Positions 45,380 to 53,474 of a stretch of 64,000 nt of DNA are shown piece by piece (the stretch's first letter is position 1; every line of letters begins with the position of its first letter). The DNA is from Emticicia sp. BO119 (GTDB taxonomy: Bacteria > Bacteroidota > Bacteroidia > Cytophagales > Spirosomataceae), in the NCBI RefSeq assembly GCF_013912375.1, contig NZ_JACETV010000006.1, positions 1 through 64,000 on the forward strand. Reading direction: 5' to 3'. The notes under the pieces were generated by a model. That model did no database searches. It worked only from the letters and a program-made list of their open reading frames with translations, and was not told the origin of the DNA. The translations under genes and the position numbers were made by a program.

Positions 45380-46419
45380 GTGGACAGTCTCAAATTACCA
45401 TTAAAGACATTGCAAGAAAATTCAAATGCTCGCCCTCGACAGTCTCGAGGGCATTGAATGATCACGATGCTATCAATATTGAGACCCGTAAAACTATTCA
45501 GGAATACGCAAAAAAAATGAATTATCAACGAAATCAGGTTTCGTTGAGCCTGCTAAATAAAAAAACCTATTCATTAGGAGTCGTAGTTCCTTCACTCAAA
45601 TACAGCAATCTTGAAGCATCAGTCATTGAAGGTCTCCAATCTGTTCTACAACCCTTGGGCTATTCTATCAGTATATTTATTTCTCAGGAGAGTCATGAAA
45701 TTGAAGCCCAGAATGTAGAACAATTATTGGCCAGCCGTGTTGATGCCATTTTTCTTTCAGTAAGTCAGGAAACATACAATTTAGGTTTTTATGGGCATTT
45801 TGATCAGATTATTAATGCAAACAAAAGCCTTATTTTTATTGATCGTGACTACGAGGGTTTTAAATCAAGTCGGGTAGTTGTTGATGATTATAAAGGAGCA
45901 TATATTGCTGTAGAACATTTGATTAAGATGGGTTGCAAAAGAATTGCCCACCTTAAAGGCCCTAATGGGACCTCAGTAGCAGAAAAACGACTGGAAGGAT
46001 ATATTGACGCCCTTAAAAACTACAATATTCCAATAGATGAAGACCTGATTCAAACCGCAGGTTTTCTTTCAGACAGAGCTATTTTCCCGACAAAAACTTT
46101 ATTAGATAATCCCAATCGGCCTGATGGTATTTTCGCTGTAAACGACCGGGTGGCAATCGGAGCTATTTCTGTTATCCGATCTGAAGGATTAAGTGTGCCC
46201 GGAGATATTGCAGTCGTTGGTTTTGATAACGATCCCTCATCAGCTTATATAACACCCTCACTTACCACTATTTCTCAGCCAAGCTTTGAAATTGGTAGAG
46301 AAGCAGCCCAGCTTTTTCTGAACACCCAGAATATAGAAAAAGAAGGGGAAATAAAATTTGAAAAAATTATACTTCCCCCCGAACTGCTGATTCGTGAATC
46401 TTCATTAAAGATTCTATGA
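45376..46419 (+). CDS. LacI-family transcriptional regulator of the inositol operon
   Basis: A 347-aa repressor/activator. The HTH spans residues 6-26 (TIKDIARKFKCSPSTVSRAL) with the hinge near 48-60. The periplasmic-binding-like effector domain covers 62-345 (SLGVVVPSLKYSNLEASVIEG, HLKGPNGTSVAEKRLEGY, DGIFAVNDRVAIGA, VVGFDNDPSSAYITPSLTTI). It overlaps iolE by 4 bp and closes the operon, so it is made together with its presumed target genes. Likely effector: inositol or a pathway intermediate (inference). This differs from Bacillus, where IolR is of the DeoR type. Confidence 0.93.
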   Translation: MSGQSQITIKDIARKFKCSPSTVSRALNDHDAINIETRKTIQEYAKKMNYQRNQVSLSLLNKKTYSLGVVVPSLKYSNLEASVIEGLQSVLQPLGYSISIFISQESHEIEAQNVEQLLASRVDAIFLSVSQETYNLGFYGHFDQIINANKSLIFIDRDYEGFKSSRVVVDDYKGAYIAVEHLIKMGCKRIAHLKGPNGTSVAEKRLEGYIDALKNYNIPIDEDLIQTAGFLSDRAIFPTKTLLDNPNRPDGIFAVNDRVAIGAISVIRSEGLSVPGDIAVVGFDNDPSSAYITPSLTTISQPSFEIGREAAQLFLNTQNIEKEGEIKFEKIILPPELLIRESSLKIL

Positions 46420-46440
46420 TATTTTAGCTGATTTTAGCTA

Positions 46441-47301
46441 TTATGATAACGTCTCCTTAAACAATCTCAGTGTACGCTCCCAGGCTAATTTCGCCGCTTC
46501 CGGGCTATAGCGTGTAGGTGCAGTATCATTATTAAAAGCATGATTTGCCCCTTCATATACGTATAACTCATATCTCGTTCCGGCAGCTTTTAATGCTGTC
46601 TCATACGCAGGTATTCCCGCATTTACTCTTTCATCTAATCCACCATAATGCAATTGCAGCTTTGCCTTTATTTTAGGTACATCAGCCACATCAGCCTGAC
46701 GGCCATAGTAAGCTACCGCTGCATTTAATTCAGGCGAATTAACCGCCAGTTGATTAGCTAATCCCCCGCCCCAGCAAAAACCAACACAACCTGTTTTTCC
46801 ATTGCTTTCAGGTCTTGCTCGTACATAATCCAAACCTTTCAGAAAATTATTAACGTTCTTTTGTGCATCTAATTTAGCAAACAAACCTCTTGCCTCATCT
46901 TCATTGGTGGGCGTACCGCCAAAAGGTGATAGTGCATCAATAGCTAAAGCTAAATAACCTGCTTTAGCAACACGCCGCGCCACATCTTTTATATGCGGAT
47001 TTAAACCTCTGTTTTCATGAATTACTATTACCGATCCGAGTTTTCCTGCTGTTTTTTTAGGTTTGACAAGATACCCTCTCATAGTAGTATCATCACCTGC
47101 ATAAGTAATACTTTCAATCATTAAATCATCATCATCTTCATTTACCGTTGCCGCATAAGCATAGTTAACTTCTAAAAGAGGTAATACTGCCAGAGCAGCA
47201 GCAGTGCTTCCCGTAAGTCTTGCCAGACGTTTCATAAATTCGTCACGACTCAAAGGTTTGTGAGTGTACTCGTCAAACAAATTAATAATTTCTTGATTCA
47301 T
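46441..47301 (-). CDS. Dienelactone hydrolase family protein
   Basis: A 286-aa alpha/beta hydrolase of the DLH family. The N-terminal 50 residues (DEFMKRLARLTGSTAAALAVLPLLEVNYAYA) look like a long export signal. The catalytic triad is Cys176 (VGFCWGGG), Asp223 (GGLDERVNAG) and His254 (EGANHAFNND), with Glu96 in HENRGL near the usual helper position. The native substrate is unlikely to be a dienelactone. Convergent with the iol operon, with 21 bp between stops and no strong terminator. Confidence 0.9.
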   Translation of the reverse strand: MNQEIINLFDEYTHKPLSRDEFMKRLARLTGSTAAALAVLPLLEVNYAYAATVNEDDDDLMIESITYAGDDTTMRGYLVKPKKTAGKLGSVIVIHENRGLNPHIKDVARRVAKAGYLALAIDALSPFGGTPTNEDEARGLFAKLDAQKNVNNFLKGLDYVRARPESNGKTGCVGFCWGGGLANQLAVNSPELNAAVAYYGRQADVADVPKIKAKLQLHYGGLDERVNAGIPAYETALKAAGTRYELYVYEGANHAFNNDTAPTRYSPEAAKLAWERTLRLFKETLS

Positions 47302-47854
47302 AAACGTATGCTTTAAATTTTGAACTTATTATACTTGTAATTAGCGAATATGTTGAGGCTTTTCAGTAAGCAGTCTTTATAAGAAATTTTATTTTTAGCC
47401 GCAGTTCTTGCTTGTCAAATTTACAAAAAAGAAGCTTGTCGCAAAGCAACAAGCCTTTTTATTAACCTAATTTTATATTTAAAATCTTTATAGTCTCAAT
47501 ATTATAAGAAAAAGACATTTAATGTCTTGTAGCTGAAGTCCGTAAATACCGATGGTTTCTATTCAGTTTTTTTATTACAGACGCATATCAACAGGTTTGG
47601 GTTTCACCATTTATTACATTTAATAAGTATTTAATCTTCATTAAATGCAACTTTCAAGCCCGAACTTTATTCAAAACAAATAACAAATAATGTATGTTCA
47701 AACAGCTATTATACCATTTGGCATATTTTCTCGACAAGTAAGCACAATTATTATAAAACAGTCGATTTTTTTCGACAATAAGTCGGTAAAACACCATAAA
47801 CAGTATAAAACTACCAACTCTGATAAATCATAACATTTGATTATTAAACAATAA
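47302..47854. other. Intergenic stretch, 553 bp, between divergent genes
   Basis: AT-rich. It must hold promoters for the DLH gene (-) and the LytS gene (+). It contains an orphan terminator-like hairpin (47425-47460), and TCGACAA-type repeats at 47732-47744 and 47773-47785. No convincing ORF was seen; the frames are broken into runs of fewer than 20 codons. Confidence 0.6.
47425..47460. terminator. Orphan bidirectional terminator-like hairpin
   Basis: Gcttgt (47434-47439) / acaagc (47449-47454) with an inner gc/gc pair, A-run on the left (47425-47430) and T-run on the right. It lies upstream of both flanking genes and so ends no known gene. Confidence 0.65.
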
Positions 47855-48934
47855 ATGCTTATTTCGTTATCATTTTTTCCTCATATGGTAATTCAAGCTT
47901 TCGTACAACGGCATCGGATATTAGTTGTTCATCTTGCCTTTTGGTGTGCCTATTTTTCGTTTTTCTTTTATCAGATCAGCTTTCAGAATGGTGATGAAAG
48001 TAGTTACAGCCGTCTGTTGGCAGATGCTTTTGCACATGTAATGGTAATAGCGGCTGCCAGTTATATGAATTACTTTTACTTTCTACCTCGTTTCCTCAGA
48101 CACAAAAATATCTGGCGGTACCTCTTGGAATTTATCATTCCCTTTTTTTTACTTCATATTTTTTTGATTTATATAAAAAGACAGATATATGTTGATAGTG
48201 GTGACCTTCGCAGGATCGAAGTAGTTTATAGTACCAAATTCTTTATCAAAAGCTTCATAAGTGCCATATTCATCGTTATTTTTGTCGGAATGCTCAAATT
48301 TGTTGAAGACTGGTTTGAATTAGAGGGTAAGAAAAAGGAGGTAGAAAACGAAAAACTAATGGCTGAATTACGCTTTCTGAAAGCTCAGATCAATCCACAT
48401 TTTTTATTCAACACGCTCAATAATTTATATTCGTTAGCCTTTACCAATTCGCCAAATACTACCGAAGTAATTGCCAAGCTATCCAAAATGATGCGCTATA
48501 TGCTCTACGACTCAAATCACTCAAAAGTACCTTTAGACAAAGAAATTGAATACATAGAAAATTATATAAGTCTTGAAAAGCTCCGGTTAAATCATCAGAT
48601 ACCTATAGATTTTGAGGTAAAAGGTAAAACAAGTCAGGTTATGATAGTACCTTTGATTTTAATTACTTTTCTCGAAAATGCCTTTAAACATGGAGTAAAC
48701 GGTAATGATCCTAACTCATGGGTAAAAGTTTTATTGCATATCGATGGCAACAATTGTATCTACACCGTCGAAAATAGTATGCGTAATTCAATGAACGGGC
48801 CAATGAAAGAAAGTTCAGGCATAGGATTACAAAACTTGAAACGGCGTCTCGAATTAAGTTATCCTGATGGATACGCATTAAAAGTAGAAAATAAAGATAG
48901 TAAACATAGTATTCAGTTAAAGATAGATTTGTGA
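47855..48934 (+). CDS. LytS-type membrane sensor histidine kinase
   Basis: A 359-aa kinase with four predicted transmembrane helices (about 22-42, 56-78, 88-108, 130-150). A short coiled linker follows, then the LytS-type kinase core: QINPHFLFNTLNNLYSL with phospho-acceptor His182, IVPLILITFLENAFKHG (N-box) and SSGIGLQNLKRRLEL (G-box). There is no large periplasmic domain, so the signal is probably sensed within the membrane. The stop overlaps the regulator's ATG (TGATG), a tight pair. Confidence 0.93.
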   Translation: MLISLSFFPHMVIQAFVQRHRILVVHLAFWCAYFSFFFYQISFQNGDESSYSRLLADAFAHVMVIAAASYMNYFYFLPRFLRHKNIWRYLLEFIIPFFLLHIFLIYIKRQIYVDSGDLRRIEVVYSTKFFIKSFISAIFIVIFVGMLKFVEDWFELEGKKKEVENEKLMAELRFLKAQINPHFLFNTLNNLYSLAFTNSPNTTEVIAKLSKMMRYMLYDSNHSKVPLDKEIEYIENYISLEKLRLNHQIPIDFEVKGKTSQVMIVPLILITFLENAFKHGVNGNDPNSWVKVLLHIDGNNCIYTVENSMRNSMNGPMKESSGIGLQNLKRRLELSYPDGYALKVENKDSKHSIQLKIDL

Positions 48935-49677
48935 TGAACATAAAGTGTATTATTGTTGAGGATGAACCCTTGGCACGTACTTTATTAGAACAGTATATAC
49001 AAAAAGTTCCTTATATTGAATTAGCAGAGTCATTCTCTAATCCATTAGAGGCATTAGACTTTTTACACCAGAACTCTATTGACTTACTCATTTCTGATAT
49101 TCAGATGCCGGAACTGACGGGTATCAGTCTTTTAAAAATTTTACCTGTAAAACCCCTCATTATTCTTACCACAGCTTACCCTGAATATGCTCTTGAAGGT
49201 TATGAATTAGATGTAATGGATTATCTTCTGAAACCTGTTACTTTTGAGAGGTTCTTACAAGCAATAGAAAAAGCTCAAAGCAGATTGATGACTATTAAAC
49301 TTGCCGGGAATCAGGAACACATTCTTGCCAGATCATTTATATTTGTAAAAGACCGTACCAAACAAGTAAAAATTAAATTAGAAGACATCATCTATGTAGA
49401 AGGGTTAAAAGATTATATTATCATTTATACAAAAGACAGGCGAATTGTTCCGCTACAAACACTTAAATCCTTTGAAAACCAACTACCATCGAGCCAGTTT
49501 ATTCGTATCCATAACTCTTATATTGTCTCCTTCGATGCTATTGAGGCTATTGATAAAGAAAAAGTACAGATTATACCAATTACCTATCAAACCGGTGCCC
49601 CTGCTAAAACCTTCCTTCCCATCAGCGACACTTACCGGAAGGCATTCAAAGAATTTATTGAACGTAAAACTAATTAA
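48934..49677 (+). CDS. LytTR-family response regulator
   Basis: A 247-aa regulator paired with the LytS gene. Receiver domain 1-115 has E9-D10-E11, phospho-acceptor Asp55 (LISDIQMPE), Thr80 and Lys100 (YLLKP). LytTR domain about 135-245 includes IYVEGLKDYIIIYTKD, LKSFENQLPSSQFIRIHNSYIV and LPISDTYRKAF. The ATG at 48934 overlaps the kinase stop; the GTG one codon upstream is not needed. The last 195 bp are shared, on the opposite strand, with the glycerophosphodiesterase frame. Confidence 0.94.
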   Translation: MNIKCIIVEDEPLARTLLEQYIQKVPYIELAESFSNPLEALDFLHQNSIDLLISDIQMPELTGISLLKILPVKPLIILTTAYPEYALEGYELDVMDYLLKPVTFERFLQAIEKAQSRLMTIKLAGNQEHILARSFIFVKDRTKQVKIKLEDIIYVEGLKDYIIIYTKDRRIVPLQTLKSFENQLPSSQFIRIHNSYIVSFDAIEAIDKEKVQIIPITYQTGAPAKTFLPISDTYRKAFKEFIERKTN

Positions 49678-50610
49678 CAGGTATCTGTTTTTTGCTTGTG
49701 ATGTAGAATCAAAAGGTAAATTTCTTTTGTTTTTTATAGAATCCAACCTTGCTGCATTTCTGGCACGGGTTTCCTCCAGTGTGGCACTCAGTAAATCGAC
49801 CAGATATTTTACATCGTCTGTCTGAATAAAGTCAGGATTCTTTTGTACTGCCTCATAGTTCTCCTGCTCACTATGCGCGTCCCATACCGTTATCCTTAAA
49901 CCTGCATTGTGTGCAATTTCTACCTCTTCTGCAGAAATCTGATTGGTAGAAATGGTAATACCATAAAGTCCTAATTTTTTTGCGGTAATCAGACCCTCCT
50001 CAAAATTCTTGGGATAAATAAACAACTTATACCGGCTTCGTTTGGTCTGTAAAACTTTAAGAAATTCTTCATCAGCTGACTCAATACAAATCTTTCTTTG
50101 TAAGTCGTATTTTTCAACTATTGCAATAATGGCCTCAGCAAACTGATCATAATAAGCAGCATTATCAGTTGTTTCTCTATAAAGCTTGCAATCAAAAGTA
50201 AAACGATAACTTGATACATCAGGGATATTTGAAAATAACTGCTCCAATGAAACAATAGCATAAGTCATATATGGAGATTCATTATACTGTCCGTTCCTGA
50301 TCTGCTGCCAGGTCAGCGAGTTCACAATACCTGTTAAATCTGTCTTGGTCGATAAATCATTGTCATGAAAGGCAACTAATACCCCATCATTTGTCATCTG
50401 GATATCTATCTCACTTCCGTCTGTACCAAGATTAATACAATTGGCTATAGACTCAAAAGAATTCATCGGATACGTTGATGCAATACCCATTCCCCCATGC
50501 CCTAAGACCGTAATCATATCACGGTTAAGATTATCAATCTCAAAAATAATTTCCTCTTTTTCACAAGAAGTCATAACAAGTATTAAGAAAAGCCGGAGGA
50601 TTCTGTTCAT
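49483..50610 (-). CDS. Glycerophosphodiester phosphodiesterase family lipoprotein, C-terminus antisense to LytTR gene
   Basis: A 375-aa GDPD enzyme, which hydrolyses glycerophosphodiesters to glycerol-3-phosphate and alcohol. Lipoprotein signal MNRILRLFLILVMTSC. Domain about 33-270: VLGHGGMGI with first His, GSEIDIQMTNDGVLVAFHDNDLST with the metal Glu/Asp and second His, and a closing DFIQTDDVKYLVDLL. The GDPD fold is complete by about residue 272. Residues about 311-375 are read antisense through the LytTR coding region and look unlike any domain, so the ancestral stop was probably lost. Confidence 0.85.
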   Translation of the reverse strand: MNRILRLFLILVMTSCEKEEIIFEIDNLNRDMITVLGHGGMGIASTYPMNSFESIANCINLGTDGSEIDIQMTNDGVLVAFHDNDLSTKTDLTGIVNSLTWQQIRNGQYNESPYMTYAIVSLEQLFSNIPDVSSYRFTFDCKLYRETTDNAAYYDQFAEAIIAIVEKYDLQRKICIESADEEFLKVLQTKRSRYKLFIYPKNFEEGLITAKKLGLYGITISTNQISAEEVEIAHNAGLRITVWDAHSEQENYEAVQKNPDFIQTDDVKYLVDLLSATLEETRARNAARLDSIKNKRNLPFDSTSQAKNRYLLISFTFNKFFECLPVSVADGKEGFSRGTGLIGNWYNLYFFFINSLNSIEGDNIRVMDTNKLARW

Positions 50611-50636
50611 ATAAATTCATATATCTTAATTCAGAC

Positions 50637-51152
50637 CTAAAAGCTGTATCCCACAGACAACCCATACCAATGTTTGAATGATTGGTTTATAGAAACAATC
50701 GGACTATAATTAACACGAACCATCATACCCCCATTACTTTTCTGATAACGATACCCAACAGTAAAATTAGAGCTAAGACTATTTTGTCGATTAACCCTAA
50801 AATCCACTGTACTTGCCCCAACAATACTCGTAAAAGTTTGGCCAATACCTACTTCAGCATGATGGGTTTTGCCGTAATAAGCATTCAATGCAAACGGAAT
50901 GGTTATATCAGGGTTCAGGTTTGTTTCAAAATCTCTTAATCGGTAAGTACCAACCCCCAATCTGACACCAATGTGTAATTTCTTCTGCTGGTAAATGAAG
51001 CGTTCGTAGTTAATAGAACCATAACCTCCCATACCTAAAGCTTCTACATAAATTGAATTGAGCGCTAAAGGTTTTAGTAACTGTTGCGTAAAAGCTGCTT
51101 TATAAAAAAAACAGAACGGGCAAATTATTGAAAAGATTAGTTTAGTATTCAT
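50637..51152 (-). CDS. Probable small outer-membrane beta-barrel protein
   Basis: A 171-aa exported protein. The ATG at 51152 gives a signal-like start (NTKLIFSIICPFCFFYKAAFTQ); the longer frame to 51293 is rejected. The mature part alternates polar and apolar residues with strand-like blocks, such as YGSINYERFIY, LHIGVRLGVGTYRL, HHAEVGIGQTF and SNFTVGYRYQ. It ends with a C-terminal aromatic (LSVGYSF), as outer-membrane barrels do. It starts 26 bp upstream of the GDPD gene and may be its operon partner. No family recognised. Confidence 0.7.
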   Translation of the reverse strand: MNTKLIFSIICPFCFFYKAAFTQQLLKPLALNSIYVEALGMGGYGSINYERFIYQQKKLHIGVRLGVGTYRLRDFETNLNPDITIPFALNAYYGKTHHAEVGIGQTFTSIVGASTVDFRVNRQNSLSSNFTVGYRYQKSNGGMMVRVNYSPIVSINQSFKHWYGLSVGYSF

Positions 51153-51311
51153 GCAATCGATTATGCTGTTAAAATGAGAGCATTTCATGTAACAATCATA
51201 ATAGGTGTAGTATGTAACAATGACGAGCCGAATAATAATTTGGTTGCACAAGAAACATATTTTGTAGAAAGTTATAAAGGAGTTATTCAGCACAAAATGA
51301 ATGCTTAACCA

Positions 51312-51340
51312 TTGAGATTCATCAAAAAAGTTTAATTTTG
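51312..51340 (+). promoter_or_regulatory. Promoter of the 51363 gene
   Basis: TTG (51312-51314), 18-bp spacer, TAATTTTG (51333-51340) followed by tatc. It predicts a leader of about 16 nt. Confidence 0.6.
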
Positions 51341-51362
51341 TATCAACAAAAAAAAATTACCT

Positions 51363-51854
51363 ATGCTTAATGCTCAAAAAACTCTGAAGTTTACCCTCAG
51401 TCTTATATGCTTTTTGTGCTTATCTGTTTTATATGCACAAGCACAATATTATCCAGGATATGGTCGTGGTTACGGTGGCGGTTTGGGCGGTGGTTTAAAC
51501 AGATACGGAAGCGAGTTTGATAATCCAAAACCAAAAGGCCCTTTAGACCCTGATGAGCTCGCCAAAGAAGAAACACGCTGGATGGTAAAAAAACTTAAAC
51601 TGACTGATGAACAAGAAATTTTAGTTTCATCTTTAAATGAAGACTACGCCTACCAACGTAAAGATTTATACGATCGTATCAAAAAAGATTTTGGTGCCGA
51701 ACGCCCTACTCCGCAACAAATTAATGACGCCAAAGCTAAAATGGCAGCATTAGAAGAAAAACAAAATAAAGAATTAGAAAAGATATTTACTCCTGAACAA
51801 TTCAAGATTTATTCAGATAAGAAAGAAGATGCCAAGAAAAAAGCTAAACAATAA
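51363..51854 (+). CDS. Secreted glycine-rich protein with LTxxQ-like (Spy/CpxP-type) helical region
   Basis: A 163-aa exported protein. Signal peptide 1-27 (ending YAQAQ), a Gly/Tyr-rich stretch (PGYGRGYGGGLGGGLNRYG), then a charged helical part. That part contains two LTxxQ-like motifs, MVKKLKLTDEQEILV near 74-88 and KIFTPEQFKIYSD near 140-152. This arrangement resembles Spy/CpxP periplasmic chaperones; the Gly-rich segment is an addition. Highly Lys/Glu-rich C-terminus. Assignment is tentative. Confidence 0.7.
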   Translation: MLNAQKTLKFTLSLICFLCLSVLYAQAQYYPGYGRGYGGGLGGGLNRYGSEFDNPKPKGPLDPDELAKEETRWMVKKLKLTDEQEILVSSLNEDYAYQRKDLYDRIKKDFGAERPTPQQINDAKAKMAALEEKQNKELEKIFTPEQFKIYSDKKEDAKKKAKQ

Positions 51855-51910
51855 GATAATTTTCTCGTTATAAAGTAGAAATCCATTATCTTATCATTCA
51901 TGATTAGCCA

Positions 51911-52669
51911 ATGCTTGTCAAGCCTCTTTTCAAAAGATTAAATGCTGTCTGTTGTTGCTTAGGAGTTTCGATATTTCTGAATTTCTTCTTATACTCCTTC
52001 TCACAAGCACAAAGTACCCATTTATTGTCAGACTCCATTTTGTTAAAACCACCTGATGCTCCTAAAAGAGGGCTTGGATTTGTTCTTAACTGGGACGCAC
52101 GAAGGTCTTTCGTAAAAAATCAAAGGGTCAATATCTGGGGAATCAATACAGGCATCGTGTTCGGTAAAAAACGAAACCAGATTACAGTGGGTTATTATTG
52201 GCTGAACTTCAATTCTTATTTAAAGTTACTGGACTTCCGCAGAAATAACTCCAAATTGGTTAATATTGATTATTACACCAAAACAGACTTGTATTTTTTT
52301 AGCCTGATGTATTGGAAGAATTTTATAGAAACAAGACGTTGGCGTGTGAGCATGCCAGTTGAAGTGGGGGTAGGTGCAACAAAAAACCAAGGAACAGATT
52401 TATTAACTGAAATAAAAATCTGGAAAAGACAAGATTTTTTTCTTCCCGTTCAGTCAGGCCTGTACGCCAAATGGAAAGCTACCCGATGGGTTGGTCTATC
52501 GGTGCAAGGTGGTTATAGATATGCACTCATATCTAAAAATATTCAGGAAAACTATGATGGTTTTTATTATAGCTTCGGGGCAGAACTTCAGCCTGAATTA
52601 TTCAAGGATATTTACCGATGGGTTTTCAGGAAAAAACGAACTCAAGTCATTCCTCCGGCTCAACCATAA
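51911..52669 (+). CDS. Secreted protein of unknown function, probable outer-membrane barrel
   Basis: A 252-aa protein with a signal peptide (to about residue 34, FFLYSFSQAQ). The mature part shows alternating strands such as QRVNIWGINTGIVFG, NQITVGYYWLNFN, YFFSLMYWKNFI, RWRVSMPVEVGVGAT and WVGLSVQGGYRYAL, consistent with a beta-barrel. It ends in a basic, proline-containing tail rather than a terminal aromatic residue. No family recognised. It follows the 51363 gene by 56 bp. Confidence 0.65.
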   Translation: MLVKPLFKRLNAVCCCLGVSIFLNFFLYSFSQAQSTHLLSDSILLKPPDAPKRGLGFVLNWDARRSFVKNQRVNIWGINTGIVFGKKRNQITVGYYWLNFNSYLKLLDFRRNNSKLVNIDYYTKTDLYFFSLMYWKNFIETRRWRVSMPVEVGVGATKNQGTDLLTEIKIWKRQDFFLPVQSGLYAKWKATRWVGLSVQGGYRYALISKNIQENYDGFYYSFGAELQPELFKDIYRWVFRKKRTQVIPPAQP

Positions 52670-52910
52670 CAGAGATGTAATATTTTTTTAGAATAAGACA
52701 ATAAACTCAATAAATCTAAGTTTAATATATCCAGGCAAAAGGATTATATTGAAATTTAACAATTACATGATTTTATTTCATTATGCTTATATTTTTTTTT
52801 CAGCTAAATCTATATCACTCATTTGATTTATGCTGACTAACAAAAAAGACTGAAAAAATTTGGTAGCTATATTTTCACCGTTCGTCTATAAATTCTTTGA
52901 AGCATAAATT

Positions 52911-52940
52911 TTGCACAATATAAAATTTGTATTAAATTTG
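52911..52940 (+). promoter_or_regulatory. Promoter of small RNA A
   Basis: TTG (52911-52913), 19-bp spacer, TAAATTTG (52933-52940). Confidence 0.6.
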
Positions 52941-52945
52941 ACTTA

Positions 52946-53012
52946 TGAATAGATGGTTTGAATCGGCGTAACGAATATATTTCAAGAAAATTATAAAATT
53001 TCTTGTTTTTTT
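52946..53012 (+). ncRNA. Candidate small RNA A (about 67 nt)
   Basis: Predicted from a promoter ending at 52940 and a terminator: caagaaa (52983-52989) / tttcttg (52999-53005) followed by seven T (53006-53012). A micro-ORF of 8 codons starts at the predicted 5' end but is not convincing. It is not a recognised RNA family. Confidence 0.45.
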
Positions 53013-53034
53013 ACCAGAGTTTTTTTTACATTTG
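53003..53034 (+). promoter_or_regulatory. Distal promoter of small RNA B
   Basis: TTG (53003-53005), 21-bp spacer, TACATTTG (53027-53034). Its TTG overlaps the terminator stem of RNA A. Confidence 0.5.
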
Positions 53035-53065
53035 TCGTATCAAAAATAAATAATTAAAAAAATAC

Positions 53066-53097
53066 TTGTTTAGTTATTAATTTCGTTTTTATATTTG
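53066..53097 (+). promoter_or_regulatory. Proximal promoter of small RNA B
   Basis: TTG (53066-53068), 21-bp spacer, TATATTTG (53090-53097); same geometry as the distal one. Confidence 0.6.
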
Positions 53098-53103
53098 AAA
53101 CTG

Positions 53104-53260
53104 AAATCATTGCGAAAGAAATGTGAAAGATCAGCAGAATTTCAGATAAATGCTTATTTTTTTAAGCACTCCTAAATAAGAATAAAAATATTAAAGATAA
53201 AAGTTGTGTGGATTTAGTAGCGGGAAAGGCTGGAGTCATTTACTCCAGTCCTTTTTTTTT
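53104..53260 (+). ncRNA. Candidate small RNA B (about 157 nt)
   Basis: From the proximal promoter to the terminator at 53228-53260. Possible hairpins are ctgaaat/atttcag (53101-53107 / 53139-53145) and tgctta/taagca (53151-53156 / 53163-53168). Then comes the AT-rich, apparently unpaired segment ataaaagttgtgtggatt (53197-53214), identical in RNA C. The terminator stem is ctggagt/actccag followed by nine T. It is not a family I recognise; function unknown, probably trans-acting (inference). Confidence 0.6.
53228..53260 (+). terminator. Terminator of small RNA B
   Basis: Ctggagt (53230-53236) / actccag (53242-53248), extended by gg/cc across a bulge, then T9 (53252-53260). Confidence 0.85.
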
Positions 53261-53321
53261 ATACCTTTTTATTTTAATCCCTTTTTAACCTTCTATTAAT
53301 AACAATTTTAATACCTTCTTC

Positions 53322-53329
53322 TAATTTTG
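53322..53329 (+). promoter_or_regulatory. Possible -7 element of small RNA C
   Basis: TAATTTTG followed by tatc. No TTG is found at the expected upstream distance, so this promoter is weaker evidence than those of A and B. Confidence 0.4.
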
Positions 53330-53335
53330 TATCAG

Positions 53336-53474
53336 ATAAGTCGTCCGGATTAATCATCTTGCCATTAGATAATATTTTCAGATTCGATATTATTAAGAAC
53401 GTAATATAGTTTTTTCATAAAAGTTGTGTGGATTCAATAGGACAAAGGCTGGGCAGTTTGACCCAGCTTTTTTT
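53336..53474 (+). ncRNA. Candidate small RNA C (about 139 nt), sibling of RNA B
   Basis: It carries the same 18-nt segment ataaaagttgtgtggatt (53417-53434), exactly 220 bp after the copy in RNA B. A shared aaaggctgg follows that begins the terminator. The terminator is gctggg (53448-53453) / cccagc (53462-53467) with T8. The 5' end is uncertain. The 5' halves of B and C are not alike, so only the segment before the terminator plus the terminator entry are conserved. Confidence 0.6.

Noticed and set aside
47302-47854. Short frames in the DLH-LytS gap
   Set aside because: None exceeds about 20 codons or shows recognisable residues on either strand.
49445-49825. 126-aa plus-strand frame overlapping LytTR and GDPD genes
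   Set aside because: Out of frame with the LytTR gene and low-complexity in content; no motif.
51851-51894. Inverted repeat ataagataat / attatcttat after the 51363 gene
   Set aside because: AT-only arms with a 24-nt loop and no T-tract; too weak to call a terminator.
52945-52971. Eight-codon micro-ORF (MNRWFESA)
   Set aside because: It starts at the predicted 5' end of small RNA A with no ribosome site; too short to support.
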